NCBI GenBank assembly: GCA_903632075.3
Contig: CAHIKZ030005642.1
Span: forward strand, 847,501-911,500
Origin: Acanthosepion pharaonis
Taxonomy: Eukaryota; Mollusca; Cephalopoda; Sepiida; Sepiidae
DNA: 64,000 bases
Reading direction: 5' to 3'
Shown here: positions 54,126-64,000 of the stretch, piece by piece
How the letters are laid out: every line of letters starts with the position of its first letter
Position numbering within the stretch: position 1 is the first letter of the stretch
Position numbers and translations under genes: made by a program
Notes under the pieces: model-generated
What the model saw: the letters and a program-made list of their open reading frames with translations, nothing else
Told to the model about the DNA's origin: nothing
Database searches by the model: none

Positions 54126-54405
54126 CAAACCAAAGTAATATTTTGTAACACTTGGAGAAGATTTGTTTCCAAAAAAGTCGTAATGTATAACAATATTTCT
54201 GCAATCTCTCTGAAAACAATTTATTAAATATTACATTTTCTCTTTTTATAATTTTAATTATCAACACAAAACTTTCTGGTTCTTGTCCCTTTTGTGTGTG
54301 TATTGTAAGATATTTTCAGACTTTATGAAGAATAATATCTTTATATCAGTATTGACACGTTTTTAGTCTGTTCTGTTCTTTTCTTTACCTCTCCGTAGCA
54401 AAATC
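54126..54405. other. Unassigned DNA
   Basis: 54306-54400 loosely repeats 51455-51545 (TTTTCAGA.TTTAT.AAGAATAA and ATATCAGT.TTGAC), a further dispersed repeat. Confidence 0.4.
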
Positions 54406-54791
54406 TTTTTTTTTCTTTCTTTCTTTTTTCTCGGTTTTGTCTTATTTTTCTTTTTGGTTTTCGTCTCATCGACTTTTTTTATTTGTAAATTTGTTTCTTT
54501 TGGCCATTTTGAATATTGAGAACTTTCTTTTTTTTCTTTCTTTCTTTTTTAATTTCTTTCTTTCTGTCATTCTTTTTTCTTTCTTTCTTCTTTCTTTCTT
54601 TCTTTTTTTAATTTCTTTCTTTTTTATTTCTTTCTTTTTTATTTGTTTCTTTTTTAACTTTTCTTTTTTCTTTCTTTCTTTTTAACTTCTTTCCGTTTTC
54701 TTTCTTTCTTTCTTTCTTTCTTTCTTTATTCGCTGAATATTTTCCTTTTCTTTTGTTTCCATTAATTTCCATTTTCTTTTTTCTTTCTTTC

Positions 54792-54851
<60 letters not shown>
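54406..54851. repeat. (TTTC)n-rich tract then (AT)n
   Basis: Degenerate CTTT/TTTC units across about 390 bases, then TA units at 54797-54851. The plus-strand Phe/Ser-rich frame is an artefact. Confidence 0.9.
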
Positions 54852-54854
<3 letters not shown>

Positions 54855-55104
54855 AAATATGACAGACAATGAATGTCTATTATGCCTGATCATAAGCAGT
54901 TCTAATGTTCGAATGTTTGCTTTAATTTCTGATGAAAATAAAACAAAAATTGTCCAACATCTGTCAGTGTTAATAGATAGTGTTTTATTTTATTTTATTA
55001 TGTGTGTGTGTGTGTGTGTATGAGTGTGTGTGAACGTTTGTGCACGCTCGTTTGTATATGTGAGTGATTATATGTATGGGTTCATACATATTTAATTACT
55101 AAAT

Positions 55105-55117
<13 letters not shown>
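54852..55117. other. Unassigned DNA with (GT)n
   Basis: (GT)n at 55001-55035. No gene. Confidence 0.4.

Positions 55118-55169
<52 letters not shown>
55118..55169. repeat. (CA)n(TA)n compound microsatellite
   Basis: Left flank of the mariner-like element. Confidence 0.95.
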
Positions 55170-55703
55170 GGGTGCGATGGGTAAATTGGTGCCATTTTAA
55201 ATTTTTAATATCGCGCATGCGCGTTGCTTTTTTCTGATTTTATCGACTGCACAGTATAGTGAGAAAAAGAGCACCATGACGCAATTCACTCCACCAGAAA
55301 TTTGGAAATGGCATGTTGTATTGCTTGACATTTGCACCAGAAGCACCAATCCGAAAATTTGGCTGTCAATCTGGGGAAGTGCAGCGGATTCGGGAAAAGT
55401 GTGATGAGTCTAATGGTGATTACAAAGGTAAGACACTCCGGAAAACTCACTCTGATCGTACTGATTTGGATTATGGCAGCATTGACCAACTTTAACAAGG
55501 AGACTGTACAAAAGAGTTGCAGGAATTTCCGAAGTCGTCTGGAGGTCGGGGTTGAAGCCAATGGCGATTTTATTGAATAAATTTACTCTTTAATATATTT
55601 GTGTGTAATTTTGGTAAATATTTTTGTTAAAATAATATAACAGTGGTATATTTTTTTTTTTTTTGCGAAATTTAAACGCCAATTTATCCATCGCACTCGG
55701 TAT
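55170..55703 (+). mobile_element. Internally deleted mariner-like element, second copy
   Basis: Inverted ends GGGTGCGATGGGTAAATTGG and GAGTGCGATGGATAAATTGG (right end reversed). The N-terminus from ATG at 55277 reads MTQFTPPEIWKWHVVLLDIC; the C-terminus reads KETVQKSCRNFRSRLEVGVE then ANGDFIE and stop (55577-55579). The catalytic middle, still partly present in 25159-25999, is deleted. Confidence 0.85.
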
Positions 55704-55723
55704 ATATATACACCCCAACACAC

Positions 55724-55729
<6 letters not shown>

Positions 55730-55810
<81 letters not shown>
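55730..55810. repeat. (AT)n microsatellite
   Basis: One of the longest TA tracts in the window. Confidence 0.95.
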
Positions 55811-55815
<5 letters not shown>

Positions 55816-56295
55816 GTTCGGATCTCACCCTGGTTGATTTGTCATTAAGGAAACTTCTGAAGTTATCGAACTGGAGGGGTTGATCCCAGCGTGCGGCACC
55901 TTTCGAAAGTACCTGAAAACCATATCAAGGGTTGACCCAAGCCTGAGTGAAAACGGGGTTTTCGATAGCTGTGTTAGGATGAAGTCACAAGTCATCGTGT
56001 CTTGTGCGTGCTGGTCTTGCTCAAATTGTTGATATTAGATAACACGCTCTTTCCCAGAAACTGTAGCTAAAGTTTGCTCAGTATATGGGTATTTGAATAA
56101 ATACAGAATGCGCTTGAGCAAGTGTCTGCAATAAGGATTGGCTAGCCGCCCTATATACAAATATAACAGCCTCATCAACATGTAAAAAATCTAACAAAAT
56201 GGAAGTATTATTAATAAAAAAACAAAAAAGACAAGACTCAATAATAATCAAGTATGAATGCCGCTACAATGTGCTGACCGTGTTTGTAAAATAAA
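55811..56295. other. Unassigned DNA
   Basis: Contains GGGGTTGATCCCAGCGTGCG..GCACCTTTCGAAAG, which looks like a decayed repeat end. No gene. Confidence 0.35.
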
Positions 56296-56319
56296 CGATT
56301 CTTTGATGATTGTTCGGAT

Positions 56320-56745
56320 GTTTTTATCTGTCTATATTTCTGAGATGAGGTATTATGTATACTATTTACATTATTCGGACTATTGTCCTCATCTTTGTCA
56401 CCATATTCATCACAATGTTTCGGTCCTCCAGTATATGTCTATATTTCTGACATGAGGTGTTATGTACACTATTTACATTATTCGGACTATTGTCCTCATC
56501 TTTGTCGCCATATTTTTTACAACGTTTCGGACGTTGTACTCCGGCCTTCTTCAGGTGCTTGGAATGTCGAACTGAACCCTTTATTTCGCTCACTGAATGT
56601 CAGTTATCAGTTATCTCCTGTTAATTTCCCTCTGAAAGTTCTCCAGTGCCTTAACCGGGTATTGAACTCACACTCTTTGAGTCCTGTCACTAGATCTAAG
56701 CAACGCCTTTATCCACTGTGTCCTTGAGGACAATAGTCCAAATAA
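56320..56745 (-). mobile_element. S2 SINE with tandem tail, minus strand
   Basis: Minus strand: head GTGGATAAAGGCGTTGC, GAGTTCAATACC, CTGAAGAAGGCCGG..GAAACGTTGTAAAA (56560-56518), then two tails with TTCTGA(G/C)ATGAGGT spaced about 107 bases (56338 and 56445). Beyond the head, a palindromic TGTCCTTGAGGACA leads into an inverted tail, like 16680. Confidence 0.75.
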
Positions 56746-56878
56746 TGTAAATATCGTTTCTAGTTCTTTTATTTTATTTTTTTAGTTTTTATAAATTTTT
56801 TCCTCGAATACTAATTTGTTTTGATATACTTGCAAATTGTGCCATCCGTTTTTTTTTTGCAACCGAGTATAATTATTA

Positions 56879-56880
<2 letters not shown>

Positions 56881-56941
<61 letters not shown>
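56881..56941. repeat. (AT)n microsatellite
   Basis: Left border of the next repeat. Confidence 0.95.
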
Positions 56942-56945
<4 letters not shown>

Positions 56946-57274
56946 GTGGCACTCGTTTGGAAAAACCTCGGATAACTCAACGTGCAGTAGAACAAATCGG
57001 TACCCGAGGGAAAATGGGGAATAAAAAAAAGAAAGGAACATGAACATTAATAAAAGGCGAAAACAATCGTCAAGTGTTTAAGCTCCAAGTAAAAAAAAAA
57101 AAAAAGGAGTAAAAAAAACAACTACGTAAAGTGCTCAATATAATAAGAAGAGCAAAACCTAAGATAATCCTAAAAGAGCCAGGCAACCTACCTAGGTTTC
57201 ACCTAAACGGATTTTCAGGGTAGAGCCGTCTTTAGGTGAAACCTAGGTAGCTTTGCCTGGCTCCTTAGGATTAT

Positions 57275-57277
<3 letters not shown>
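56942..57277 (+). mobile_element. AT-flanked dispersed repeat, copy 2
   Basis: Same text and limits as 39744-40051. Near the 3' end it folds back: CTACCTAGGTTTCACCTAAA (57199) and its inverse TTTAGGTGAAACCTAGGTAG (57231), with CTGAAAA replacing CTGACGA. The minus strand has a palindromic ACCTAGGT and a GTA triplet where a hammerhead stem III would be. Confidence 0.75.

Positions 57278-57308
<31 letters not shown>
57278..57308. repeat. (AT)n microsatellite
   Basis: Right border of the preceding repeat. Confidence 0.95.
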
Positions 57309-57310
<2 letters not shown>

Positions 57311-57554
57311 TCATAAATTAATTTTTATATAGCTTTTCAATATCTTAAGCTTTTTCGTCTAATATTTTCATGGTTAATAATTGAAGCTGAATTATAATGT
57401 ACGAAATTAAGTTATCAAGACAGAATAAATTCACCTTTATCAGCTATTGCTTTATTACTGAATAATTGGACACTGAAAACATTCGGTGGAGCTGTTATAA
57501 GAAATAAACAGAAGCTTAAAATAATACAAATTATATATTAAAAAAATTGCTTTA

Positions 57555-57665
57555 GTTTGATTAATTAGGAAATAGAGTAAGGGAGATAATTTGATTAATT
57601 AGGAATGGACTAAGGAGATAATTTGATTATTTAAGGGAGATAATTAAACTATCAAGGGAGGTAAG
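57555..57665. repeat. Minisatellite of about 30-40 bp
   Basis: Three to four degenerate units of GGGAGATAATTTGATTAATT with GGAAT/AGGAAAT linkers. Confidence 0.75.
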
Positions 57666-57844
57666 CATGATGAGCACCTGCTCTGAAAAATACGTGTTTA
57701 TAAAATTTTCTTGGCCTTTGAAATTATCAATATAATTGCATACATTCCTAAGCCAAATGTATTGTTTATTTGTCGCTGGGGATCGAGTAGGAGTAATAGT
57801 CACTTTCTTCACTTTACTGGAATGTATATTCTGAGCTTAAATCA

Positions 57845-57846
<2 letters not shown>

Positions 57847-57889
<43 letters not shown>

Positions 57890-57963
57890 CAGGTAGTTCA
57901 TATCTGTCTATATACCTAACTACAGTTTGTTCATGTAACTTTCTTTCTCTCTCTTTCTCTCGC

Positions 57964-58013
<50 letters not shown>
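57847..58013. repeat. Two (TCTA)n tracts
   Basis: 57847-57890 and 57967-58013, separated by about 75 bases including a CTCT-rich stretch. Confidence 0.95.
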
Positions 58014-58015
<2 letters not shown>

Positions 58016-58073
58016 AGACCGTTCATATCTATAAGCGTTTATGAAATTTTATGATAGATTGATATCCGAATCG

Positions 58074-58106
<33 letters not shown>

Positions 58107-58920
58107 GAAATGTTTAAAATTTTATATTTATGAGGAAGAGTGTTTAGCATCTTGAGCTATAGCGTATATAGAGAGATTGTGTGAACATTGGAATCAACAC
58201 TAAATGGTGAGCGTCAGTTTAACTCCTCATGCAATCTTCAGACCGAGTTTTAAAATTACATTTTAATGCTCCAAATCCTACATTCAGGTTTATTCCCCAG
58301 GACAATAGCCTAATGTTTTAAACCCGTTCCTACGTGAATAGTTCTAATGCATGGACTCAGTAGTACTAAATAAAAACTAGAATTTTTTTTTCAAATTCAC
58401 TGTGGTTAACTTAGCGATTAAAGCACTTTCTATACATTTTCGTTTTAGTAAATTGTTTCCTCTTTCAATTAAATTAGCATTTTTTTAAAATCAAAATTAT
58501 GGTCAGAGTTATAATGGCGAGCAGTAAATTTACGTCCAGGGTTTTACAGCATTTCATTCGAGACTGGGTGATGTTCATACCTGTTTCTTGCAGTTTCCTT
58601 CCCGTAAAAGTTGCGTATTTTCCAGTGCAGTTATTGGCACACGCTATCATGTCTAGATTTATATTCAGTGAATGCTAACACCGTGCAACCTGATACAAGA
58701 TGGCGAAATAGTTTCTGGATATTTATTACAGAATTACATCTCGAGTTAGCATAAATCTTTCAGTATGTGTGCTTCGTAATTTCTAATTAGGAAGCATTGG
58801 TCCTGGACATCAAAAATAAAACCTTCGGTTTCAGCTTTTAACCCTGCACTGCCTTATCACTGATGTGTGCGGCATTTGTTTATATCATCTTGTTTGCTAT
58901 AGATACAGTATTGGCCATGA
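58014..58920. other. Unassigned DNA
   Basis: 58115-58222 is a degraded single arm of the fold-back family of 15265 and 23181 (TGTGAACATTGGAATCAACA). The rest is unassigned. Confidence 0.4.
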
Positions 58921-58921
58921 A

Positions 58922-58972
58922 AAGCAATAATAATAACAGCAACAACAACAATAATAATAACAATAATAACAG
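58922..58972. repeat. (AAT/AAC)n trinucleotide repeat
   Basis: Would encode poly-Asn; directly precedes the LINE fragment. Confidence 0.9.
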
Positions 58973-59730
58973 GACCAATGCTTGCTACCTAGAAATTACC
59001 AAACACATACTGAAAAATTGTATTAGTCCAAAATGCAGATTCTGTGATAAATATCCAGAAAGAATTGGTCATTTTTTTTAATCACGTTGCGCGATATTGG
59101 TACCCAGTGAATACAAAACCCGGCATGACAGAGTGGGCCAATATCTGCACTGGAAAATCTGCATCATTTACGCGAAGGAAACTTCAAGAAATTGGTATGA
59201 ACACCACCCAGAGCAAGTTATGGAGATAAAACCTGTGACAATTTTATGGTACTTTACAATACACACAGACAGAACAAACAAAGCTAATCGCTCTGACATC
59301 GTGATTAGAGATCGCAAAGACAAAAAGTGCCTCCTTATTGATATGACATTCCCTGCAGATTGTAATGTATCTTTGAAGGTCTTCGAAAAACTATCAAAAT
59401 ACAAGGACCTTGAAATCGAAATCTCAAAAATCGCATTGGAACATTAAAAATTCCAGTTATAGTTGTAACCCTCGGATTTATTGGAAAAGATTCCAATATA
59501 AACTCATTGATAGACTCCTTGGTAGCCCATGTCATAAAGAAATACAAAAAAACTACTCACAAGTACAGCCCACACCTTACAAAGGGCTTTATCTGTGTGA
59601 AATATATGCGGCCAAGATGAAATCATTTGGCCGGATGGATTACCGGATGCCAGTAAATCGTTTCCATCCCATCGTCTTTGCATCAAGCGTTCATTCGTCT
59701 CACGTAAATCCATCCAACCAGTAGGATGTC
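58973..59730 (+). mobile_element. LINE C-terminal fragment with CCHC finger and restriction-like endonuclease (family D)
   Basis: Reading across frames: CRFCDKYPERIGHFF (start of the CCHC finger), TRHDRVGQYLHWKICIIYAK, EHHPEQVMEIKPVTILWYFT, IHTDRTNKANRSDIVIRDRK, DKKCLLIDMTFPADCNVSLK, VFEKLSKYKDLEIEISKI. The order (zinc finger, then a PD-D/ExK endonuclease pattern DIVIRD...KKCLLIDM) is that of R2-like LINEs. The usual Pro of RPDI is Ser. A stop after the finger and frameshifts make it dead. The tail to 59730 lacks a recognisable VIGALG motif. Confidence 0.75.
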
Positions 59731-59734
59731 TGAC

Positions 59735-59915
59735 GAACGAGCCTAATCTAATATTTTGGGCTTCATATATGACCACAGGACGCTTGCCTGTTTTCAGATT
59801 TATAACTACTACAAGGCAATCTCAGCTTATTTGGCAAATGGAATCTGCTGATATATAGTGTTTCACATTATAAAGACCTGTGTATCAGAGCGTAGTGTAA
59901 ATAATTTATGATTTG
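59735..59915 (+). repeat. Fragment of the piggyBac-type MITE family
   Basis: CTAATCTAATATTTTGGG..TTCATATATGACC, TGTTTTCAGATTTAT and GGCAAATGGAATCTGC match 61036-61215. No TTAA terminus seen. Confidence 0.7.
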
Positions 59916-60299
59916 GGGGTAGCTTGTGAAGATTTATCCTTTGTTAATCCAATAGGTCTTTACGCTGAACATTGTTGTATATTAGTGAGCTTTAAATTGA
60001 TTCTAAACTTCCATGTAGGATTAGTAGTGAGAGTCTCAAAAACTAAAATTACTTAGGAAAAGCCCTAATTATTTTTGTAGTTTACTAGTTGACGAGTGCA
60101 CGACACTTTTCGGCTAAATTTTTATAGACATGTTGCAGCTGTTGGACGTATGAATATGCTGTAGCGCGCATCACCACAATTATTTATCTTTGACTGGGAA
60201 TGACGTGGAAAAGGACAAGCAAAGACGCTGGAGGTTACCAAACATGTAGCGGTCACAATGCAATTTATATTTGACGTAAAATAGTACATATTATAAAAT
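59916..60299. other. Unassigned DNA
   Basis: Nothing recognisable. Confidence 0.35.
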
Positions 60300-60870
60300 A
60301 CAAGACAGAACGTAATGGTTTAAAACATAACAATTGAATTTATTAGTGTTTTGGTGTACATGCTATAAGCTGAAGGTTTGAATGAGTTATGTCTCTTAGA
60401 TTTGCAAATATTTGTAACGGAGCTCATAAAGATGAAGTAATTATTAAACTGAAGTTTAGAAGAATAAAGTTCCTGTTGCATGTTAGGAAATGTGAAATAG
60501 TAAAGTTGGTAAGAGTTCAGAAGAGTTAAGAGTTCGTACTTGCGTGAATTGGTAATGTTCTTTAACGTCTGGCCGCACGGTCAAGACGGGAGCTCTTGAA
60601 GATTACATCTTGGCAGCAAGGAATAAGATGAATGAAGAAAACAGAGAGAGAAAGCTTACACGTGTTTTGTTTATATAAGGTGGTGTATAACGTGACTGGC
60701 TCAAACCTTAGTGAGCGGGAAATTTCATTCCTCGCGTGCAGGATATCTGATTGGTCGGAATTGACCAATCGGCGAGCTAGTTTTGAGGAGATTAACCAAT
60801 GAATGCTTGTCGCATGATCTGTATGTATGTATGTGATGATAATTACAACAATGCATTTAGTATTTCAAGT
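60300..60870 (-). repeat. LTR-like repeat, copy 2
   Basis: Counterpart of 3411-4090 in the same orientation. It ends near the TTAA where the next MITE is inserted. Confidence 0.35.
60671..60769 (-). promoter_or_regulatory. CCAAT/TATA promoter-like module
   Basis: Minus strand: CCAAT at 60754-60750 and its inverse at 60765-60769, then TTATATAA at 60678-60671, about 72 bases apart. Same architecture as 3761-3847. Confidence 0.45.
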
Positions 60871-60875
60871 TTTAA

Positions 60876-61365
60876 CACTTTGCCTGTCCTGCGCATCATA
60901 TGTGATTGACAGGGCATTTGATTTCTACGTCCGTCTATCATATGTGAGGCACACGAGCCGTGATTTTAAAAAAGTTGTAATACTAAGGACGCATAAAAAA
61001 AGAGTCTACTATTAAGCAGGGCGTCTGAGGAAATGACTAATCTAATATTTTGGGCATCATATATGACCTAAAGACGCTTGACTGTTTTCAGATTTATCAC
61101 TACTGCAAGGCAACCTCAGCTTATTTGGCAAATGGAATCTGCGGATATATAGTGTTTCACATAATAAAAACATGTGCATCGTATGTGATGCACTGAGCAT
61201 AGTGTAAATAATTTATGATTTGTACATTTTTATTATGTGAAACACTATATATCAGCCACGTTCTAATTGCCAAACAAGCGGAGTTTCCTTGCAATAGTTA
61301 TAAATCTGAAAACAAGCATAAACGTGTGGATGGTACACACGAAAATGCCCTGGACAGGCAAAGGG
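60876..61365 (+). mobile_element. piggyBac-type MITE with TTAA duplication
   Basis: Inverted ends CACTTTGCCTGTCCTG and CCCTTTGCCTGTCCAG (right reversed), flanked on both sides by TTAA (60872-60875 and 61366-61369). The interior is a large inverted repeat: GGCAAATGGAATCTGCGGAT..ATATAGTGTTTCACATAATA and its inverse around 61225-61290. No transposase. Confidence 0.85.
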
Positions 61366-61599
61366 TTAATGACAAAAAATAATTACTTTTTGTCATTAAA
61401 AATCCTTCATCATAACTTATGATTTGTACGTTCTCTGCATCACATGTGATGCAAAGGTTTTTATTATGTGAAATACTTCATATCAGCAGATTCTATTTGC
61501 CAAATAAGTTGAGTTGCCTTATAATAGTTATAAACCTGAAAACAAGCATAAACGTTTGGATAATACACACGAAAATGTCCTGGACAGGCAAAAGGTTAA
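61366..61599 (+). repeat. Second right end of the piggyBac-type MITE family
   Basis: Another copy of the right half ends GGACAGGCAAAAGG then TTAA (61596-61599). Its own left end is missing. A TGACAAAAAATAATTAC..TTTTTGTCA hairpin lies at 61369-61395. Confidence 0.75.
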
Positions 61600-61699
61600 A
61601 ATGATGTTTTTAAGACAATCTTTATAATTATAATGCTCGATAACAAGAACTAAAGCATTAATAATAATAAATACAATTATATGTTAACTTATCTTGTCT

Positions 61700-62040
61700 G
61701 GACATCACTGATTCCCAATGTGGGCCGCATGCCTCACCAGTGGGGTACACGATAATATTTTGGTGGGGGATGCGTAGGATGTGCACCCTTCGGCTTACTA
61801 TACCAAACAGAATAAGGGAGCAATTCGAGAATGAGTTATTAACAGTGAATTGTTTTCTAGTGAGTTTAAGTGAAAGTGTTTATGTTAATGAGTGTTAATA
61901 CATACGATCCATATACCGTATGCATACATAAAAATAGTATGTGCGTATGTACGTACATGTGTAATTGACATACATGTAAGAATTAAATATTACAGAATTT
62001 TAGAAATACCAAATACAAAATAGGTTGGCAGTCACTGCTG
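61700..62040 (+). mobile_element. Possible hAT-type non-autonomous element
   Basis: Ends CACTGATTCCCAATGTGGG and CAGTGACTGCCAACCTATT (right reversed) resemble hAT termini (CAGTGRTTCCCAA). The target duplication is unclear. Confidence 0.45.
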
Positions 62041-62192
62041 TACACAGTTTCAGAGCATTAAACCCCCTCTTAATGAGACTTGTAAAATCAAATCATCCTG
62101 TAGAGTCAATGCGATTTCTACGAAACTCAGAGTAGAGACAACATTTATTTTTTTTATTATTGTACACAGAAATCCATAGACAGAACAAGTGG

Positions 62193-62640
62193 GTTTGATT
62201 TACTTGACTCCCCACTGAGTCAGGTTGTGACACAAGGTCGGTTTTTAACATGGGGGCCCGAGCGTCTTCACTCGGGCCGCTGGTCTTAGCTTGTTCAAAC
62301 AGGGCCAAGCTGGTCATAGCTGTGATAGTACCAGCAGAGGGACAGATCCGTGTGACCGGCAAGTATCCGAATGTGTATACCCGTCCGAGGAGGGGTTTAC
62401 ACGCGGTATTTACTTGATCCCTCACTGAGTCAGGTTGTGACACAAGGCTTGTTTTTAACGTGGGGACCCGAGTGTTTTCACTCGGGCGGCTAGTCTTAGC
62501 TGGTCATAGCTTGTCCAAGCTGGTCAGAGCTGGTCAAAGCTAGTCATAGCCGTGATACTACCAGCGAAAGGACGGATCCCTGTGACTGGTATGTATCCGA
62601 ATGTGTATACCCCTCAAGAGAGGGGTTCACACACTCTCCA
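62193..62640 (+). repeat. Tandem pair of 210-bp units with hairpins
   Basis: ACTGAGTCAGGTTGTGACAC recurs at 62214 and 62424, spacing 210. Each unit contains a perfect stem CCCGAG...CTCGGG, followed by 10-base AGCTGGTCAT repeats (best at 62478-62540) and ATCCGAATGTGTATACCC. A single copy is at 28220-28400. Confidence 0.85.
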
Positions 62641-62669
62641 AGAGATTTTCCAAGCGTAGCTTAGATTTG

Positions 62670-62775
62670 CACAATGCCGAAAGTATGGAGCACCCAGTGA
62701 GGATCGAACTCACTACTCAGTCGTAATTGTTCTAGCAAGACAAGCTTGCTAACCATTACACCACATCGAGGTGCC
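62670..62775 (-). tRNA. tRNA-like sequence (pseudogene or SINE head)
   Basis: Minus strand: GGGCACC pairs with GGTGCTC (7 bp, one G-T). TGGTGTAATGGTTAGCA is an A box as in tRNA-Gln. The T-arm GTGAG-TTCGATC-CTCAC is perfect. An arm CAAGC-TTGTCTT-GCTAG would carry GTC at the anticodon position, with one mismatch. An unusually long 18-base segment precedes the T-arm, so it is not a standard tRNA. Confidence 0.45.
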
Positions 62776-63190
62776 CAAGACAGAACGAGAGGGAAGGAGA
62801 ATTGGCCGCCTAACATAAAGCAATGGTTAACAAGCTAATCTCGTAGATTAATTCGTTAGTGTAATGAACTTGATTTTTGCTTTTTGCATCTAGATTTCGG
62901 TCTTATGTCAGACTAAACTGAAAACATATATAAATGTGCTAATCTCTATAAAGCATAGATTTCAGGCATGTCCTTTGTTGAAATATACAAAGATTTTTAT
63001 CTAAATCTTTACCTCATTTCTTACTGAACTGAAGCACATCCGCTGGTGCTTAGCGACTTCCGTTAGAATTTCGTTTCCCTGGTTAATAATTAAGTGGAAG
63101 TTTAGAAAACGTCACCTTCGAGGATTTTGAAGACGGGGAAGAGCAGACGATTAATTTGACGCACCGAAAGGCCTGGCATTTGAAAACGTA
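62776..63190. other. Unassigned DNA
   Basis: Nothing recognisable. Confidence 0.35.
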
Positions 63191-63195
63191 GCGAA

Positions 63196-63262
63196 GATCA
63201 TCTCCCCACTGGCTGAAAGTCATCTCCCCATGGGCTGAAAGTCATCTCCCCATGGGCTGACA
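63196..63262. repeat. 22-bp minisatellite, three units
   Basis: Three units of CATCTCCCCATGGGCTGAAA with few changes. Confidence 0.9.
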
Positions 63263-63499
63263 ATATCAGCGAAATAATTCGGTTTATTTCTTTTTCGATT
63301 TCTTTTTCGTGTGATTCTATAAAATACACGTCTGTTTGAGTTACTCACATTTTATAGATGCCCTCTTAAATATACGCTCTTTTCTAGTTATTCATTTTTG
63401 TTAAATAATGTTTTATCATAACGTCGTAAAGTCAAGAAATTATATTCAAAATAAAAATGGCTGAGATATTTTTGTTAAAAGGTATCACCTCATTCGAAG

Positions 63500-63838
63500 T
63501 AGTAAGGCCACTAAGACACAAAGGGTTACAGGGTTTGGAAGAATTAGGAACAGAAACCTTAATAATGAGCGGGAAGTGAAAAGAGTAATCTGGAGAACAG
63601 TAGATAGTGATTGACATTGCATTTAAAGTTGGCTGGAAAGCATGGAACCGGAAGGGAGTTCCACAAGTGAGAAGTGCGAGAAAAGAAACTGTTAGCATAG
63701 AATTTACGGCTACATCTATCCAGCTAAACTGTAATTTAATGAGATCTCGACGCTAGTCTAGTACTGAGCTTAAATTTATAAAGTCTAGGTACCATAACGA
63801 GGAGTGCACCCGAACAATTACCATGAAAGTATATATAA
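63500..63838 (-). mobile_element. LINE (family A) C-terminal fragment
   Basis: Minus strand, across frames: a YFHGN-like start, VMVPRLYKFKLSTRL, RKFYANSFFSRTSHLWNSLP, CFPANFKCN, then the GGCCACTAAGACACAAAGG tail phrase. Confidence 0.75.
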
Positions 63839-63874
63839 TGATATTCAAATAATAGCCATTCTTTCTTTCTTTAT

Positions 63875-64000
63875 TTATTTTGTCGGAGATATCTCCTCCT
63901 TAATTCCCTAATTGTCACTAGGGGTCTCTCTCCCTACACTATAAATACTGGGTGACTTCTTGCTTCGTTCTCTTTCCTTCAGGCCTCGTGCCGCATCCCA
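63875..64000 (+). promoter_or_regulatory. Possible LTR start with TATA box, cut by window end
   Basis: TGTCGGAGATATCTCC could be the TG-starting end of a long terminal repeat. TATAAATA at 63940-63947 is followed by pyrimidine-rich DNA. The element, if real, continues beyond 64000. Confidence 0.3.

Noticed and set aside
62670..62775. Functional tRNA-Asp or tRNA-Gln gene
   Set aside because: The extra 18 bases before the T-arm and a mismatched anticodon stem do not fit a working tRNA; reported only as tRNA-like.

Overview
The base composition, (AT)n/(CA)n/(TCTA)n/(GAAA)n microsatellites, tRNA-headed SINEs and mollusc-type LINE, Penelope-like and mariner remains point to a metazoan, most likely cephalopod (octopus-like), nuclear chromosome. 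This is inference from repeat style; no species-diagnostic gene is complete. There is no bacterial operon structure, CRISPR array or rRNA operon.

Gene content is minimal. The one convincing host exon is on the minus strand at 7687-7940: an initiator exon with an acidic Ser/Asp-rich N-terminus followed by ankyrin repeats, ending at a consensus GT donor. The rest of that gene should lie at lower coordinates or beyond the left edge, but no further ankyrin exon was recognised. A weak exon candidate lies at 386-580. Everything else is intronic or intergenic repeat.

Layout. 1-7.6 kb: AT-rich DNA with an inverted-dimer repeat carrying two hammerhead-ribozyme-like motifs (1604-1866), an LTR-like promoter and TCTA microsatellites. 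7.7-9.1 kb: ankyrin exon and its purine-rich upstream flank. 9.4-13.3 kb: LINE ends, a near-complete tRNA-headed SINE with an (AT)n tail, another hammerhead-like motif (11237-11282), a tandem doublet with a tRNA-Arg-like module, and a Tc1 fragment. 13.4-24 kb: three Penelope-like GIY-YIG remnants (14.7, 19.1 and 22.5 kb) among fold-back repeats and AT tracts. 24.3-31 kb: two copies of a chimeric 5S rRNA plus tRNA SINE, one with a 68-bp piece of 5S present five times, plus a defective mariner and LINE ends. 31-38.7 kb: LINE ends, a tRNA-SINE with tandem tails, an eroding segmental duplication and a mariner-like MITE. 39-48.4 kb: AT-flanked repeats, a perfect 34-bp-arm hairpin, MITEs, and LINE ends with a nested hAT MITE. 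49-64 kb: more LINE ends, dispersed repeats, a 48-nt hammerhead-like motif with a GUC site (53564-53611), a second mariner, a restriction-endonuclease-type LINE, a piggyBac-type MITE with TTAA duplications, a 210-bp tandem pair and a possible LTR start at the right edge.

The two most unusual signals are a dispersed set of minimal type-I hammerhead-ribozyme-like motifs, one pair of which differs by a compensatory base-pair change, and a 5S-tRNA chimeric SINE in which the 5S internal promoter region has been tandemly multiplied. All coordinates and alignments were read by eye; repeat boundaries are approximate to a few tens of bases unless a terminal repeat is stated.
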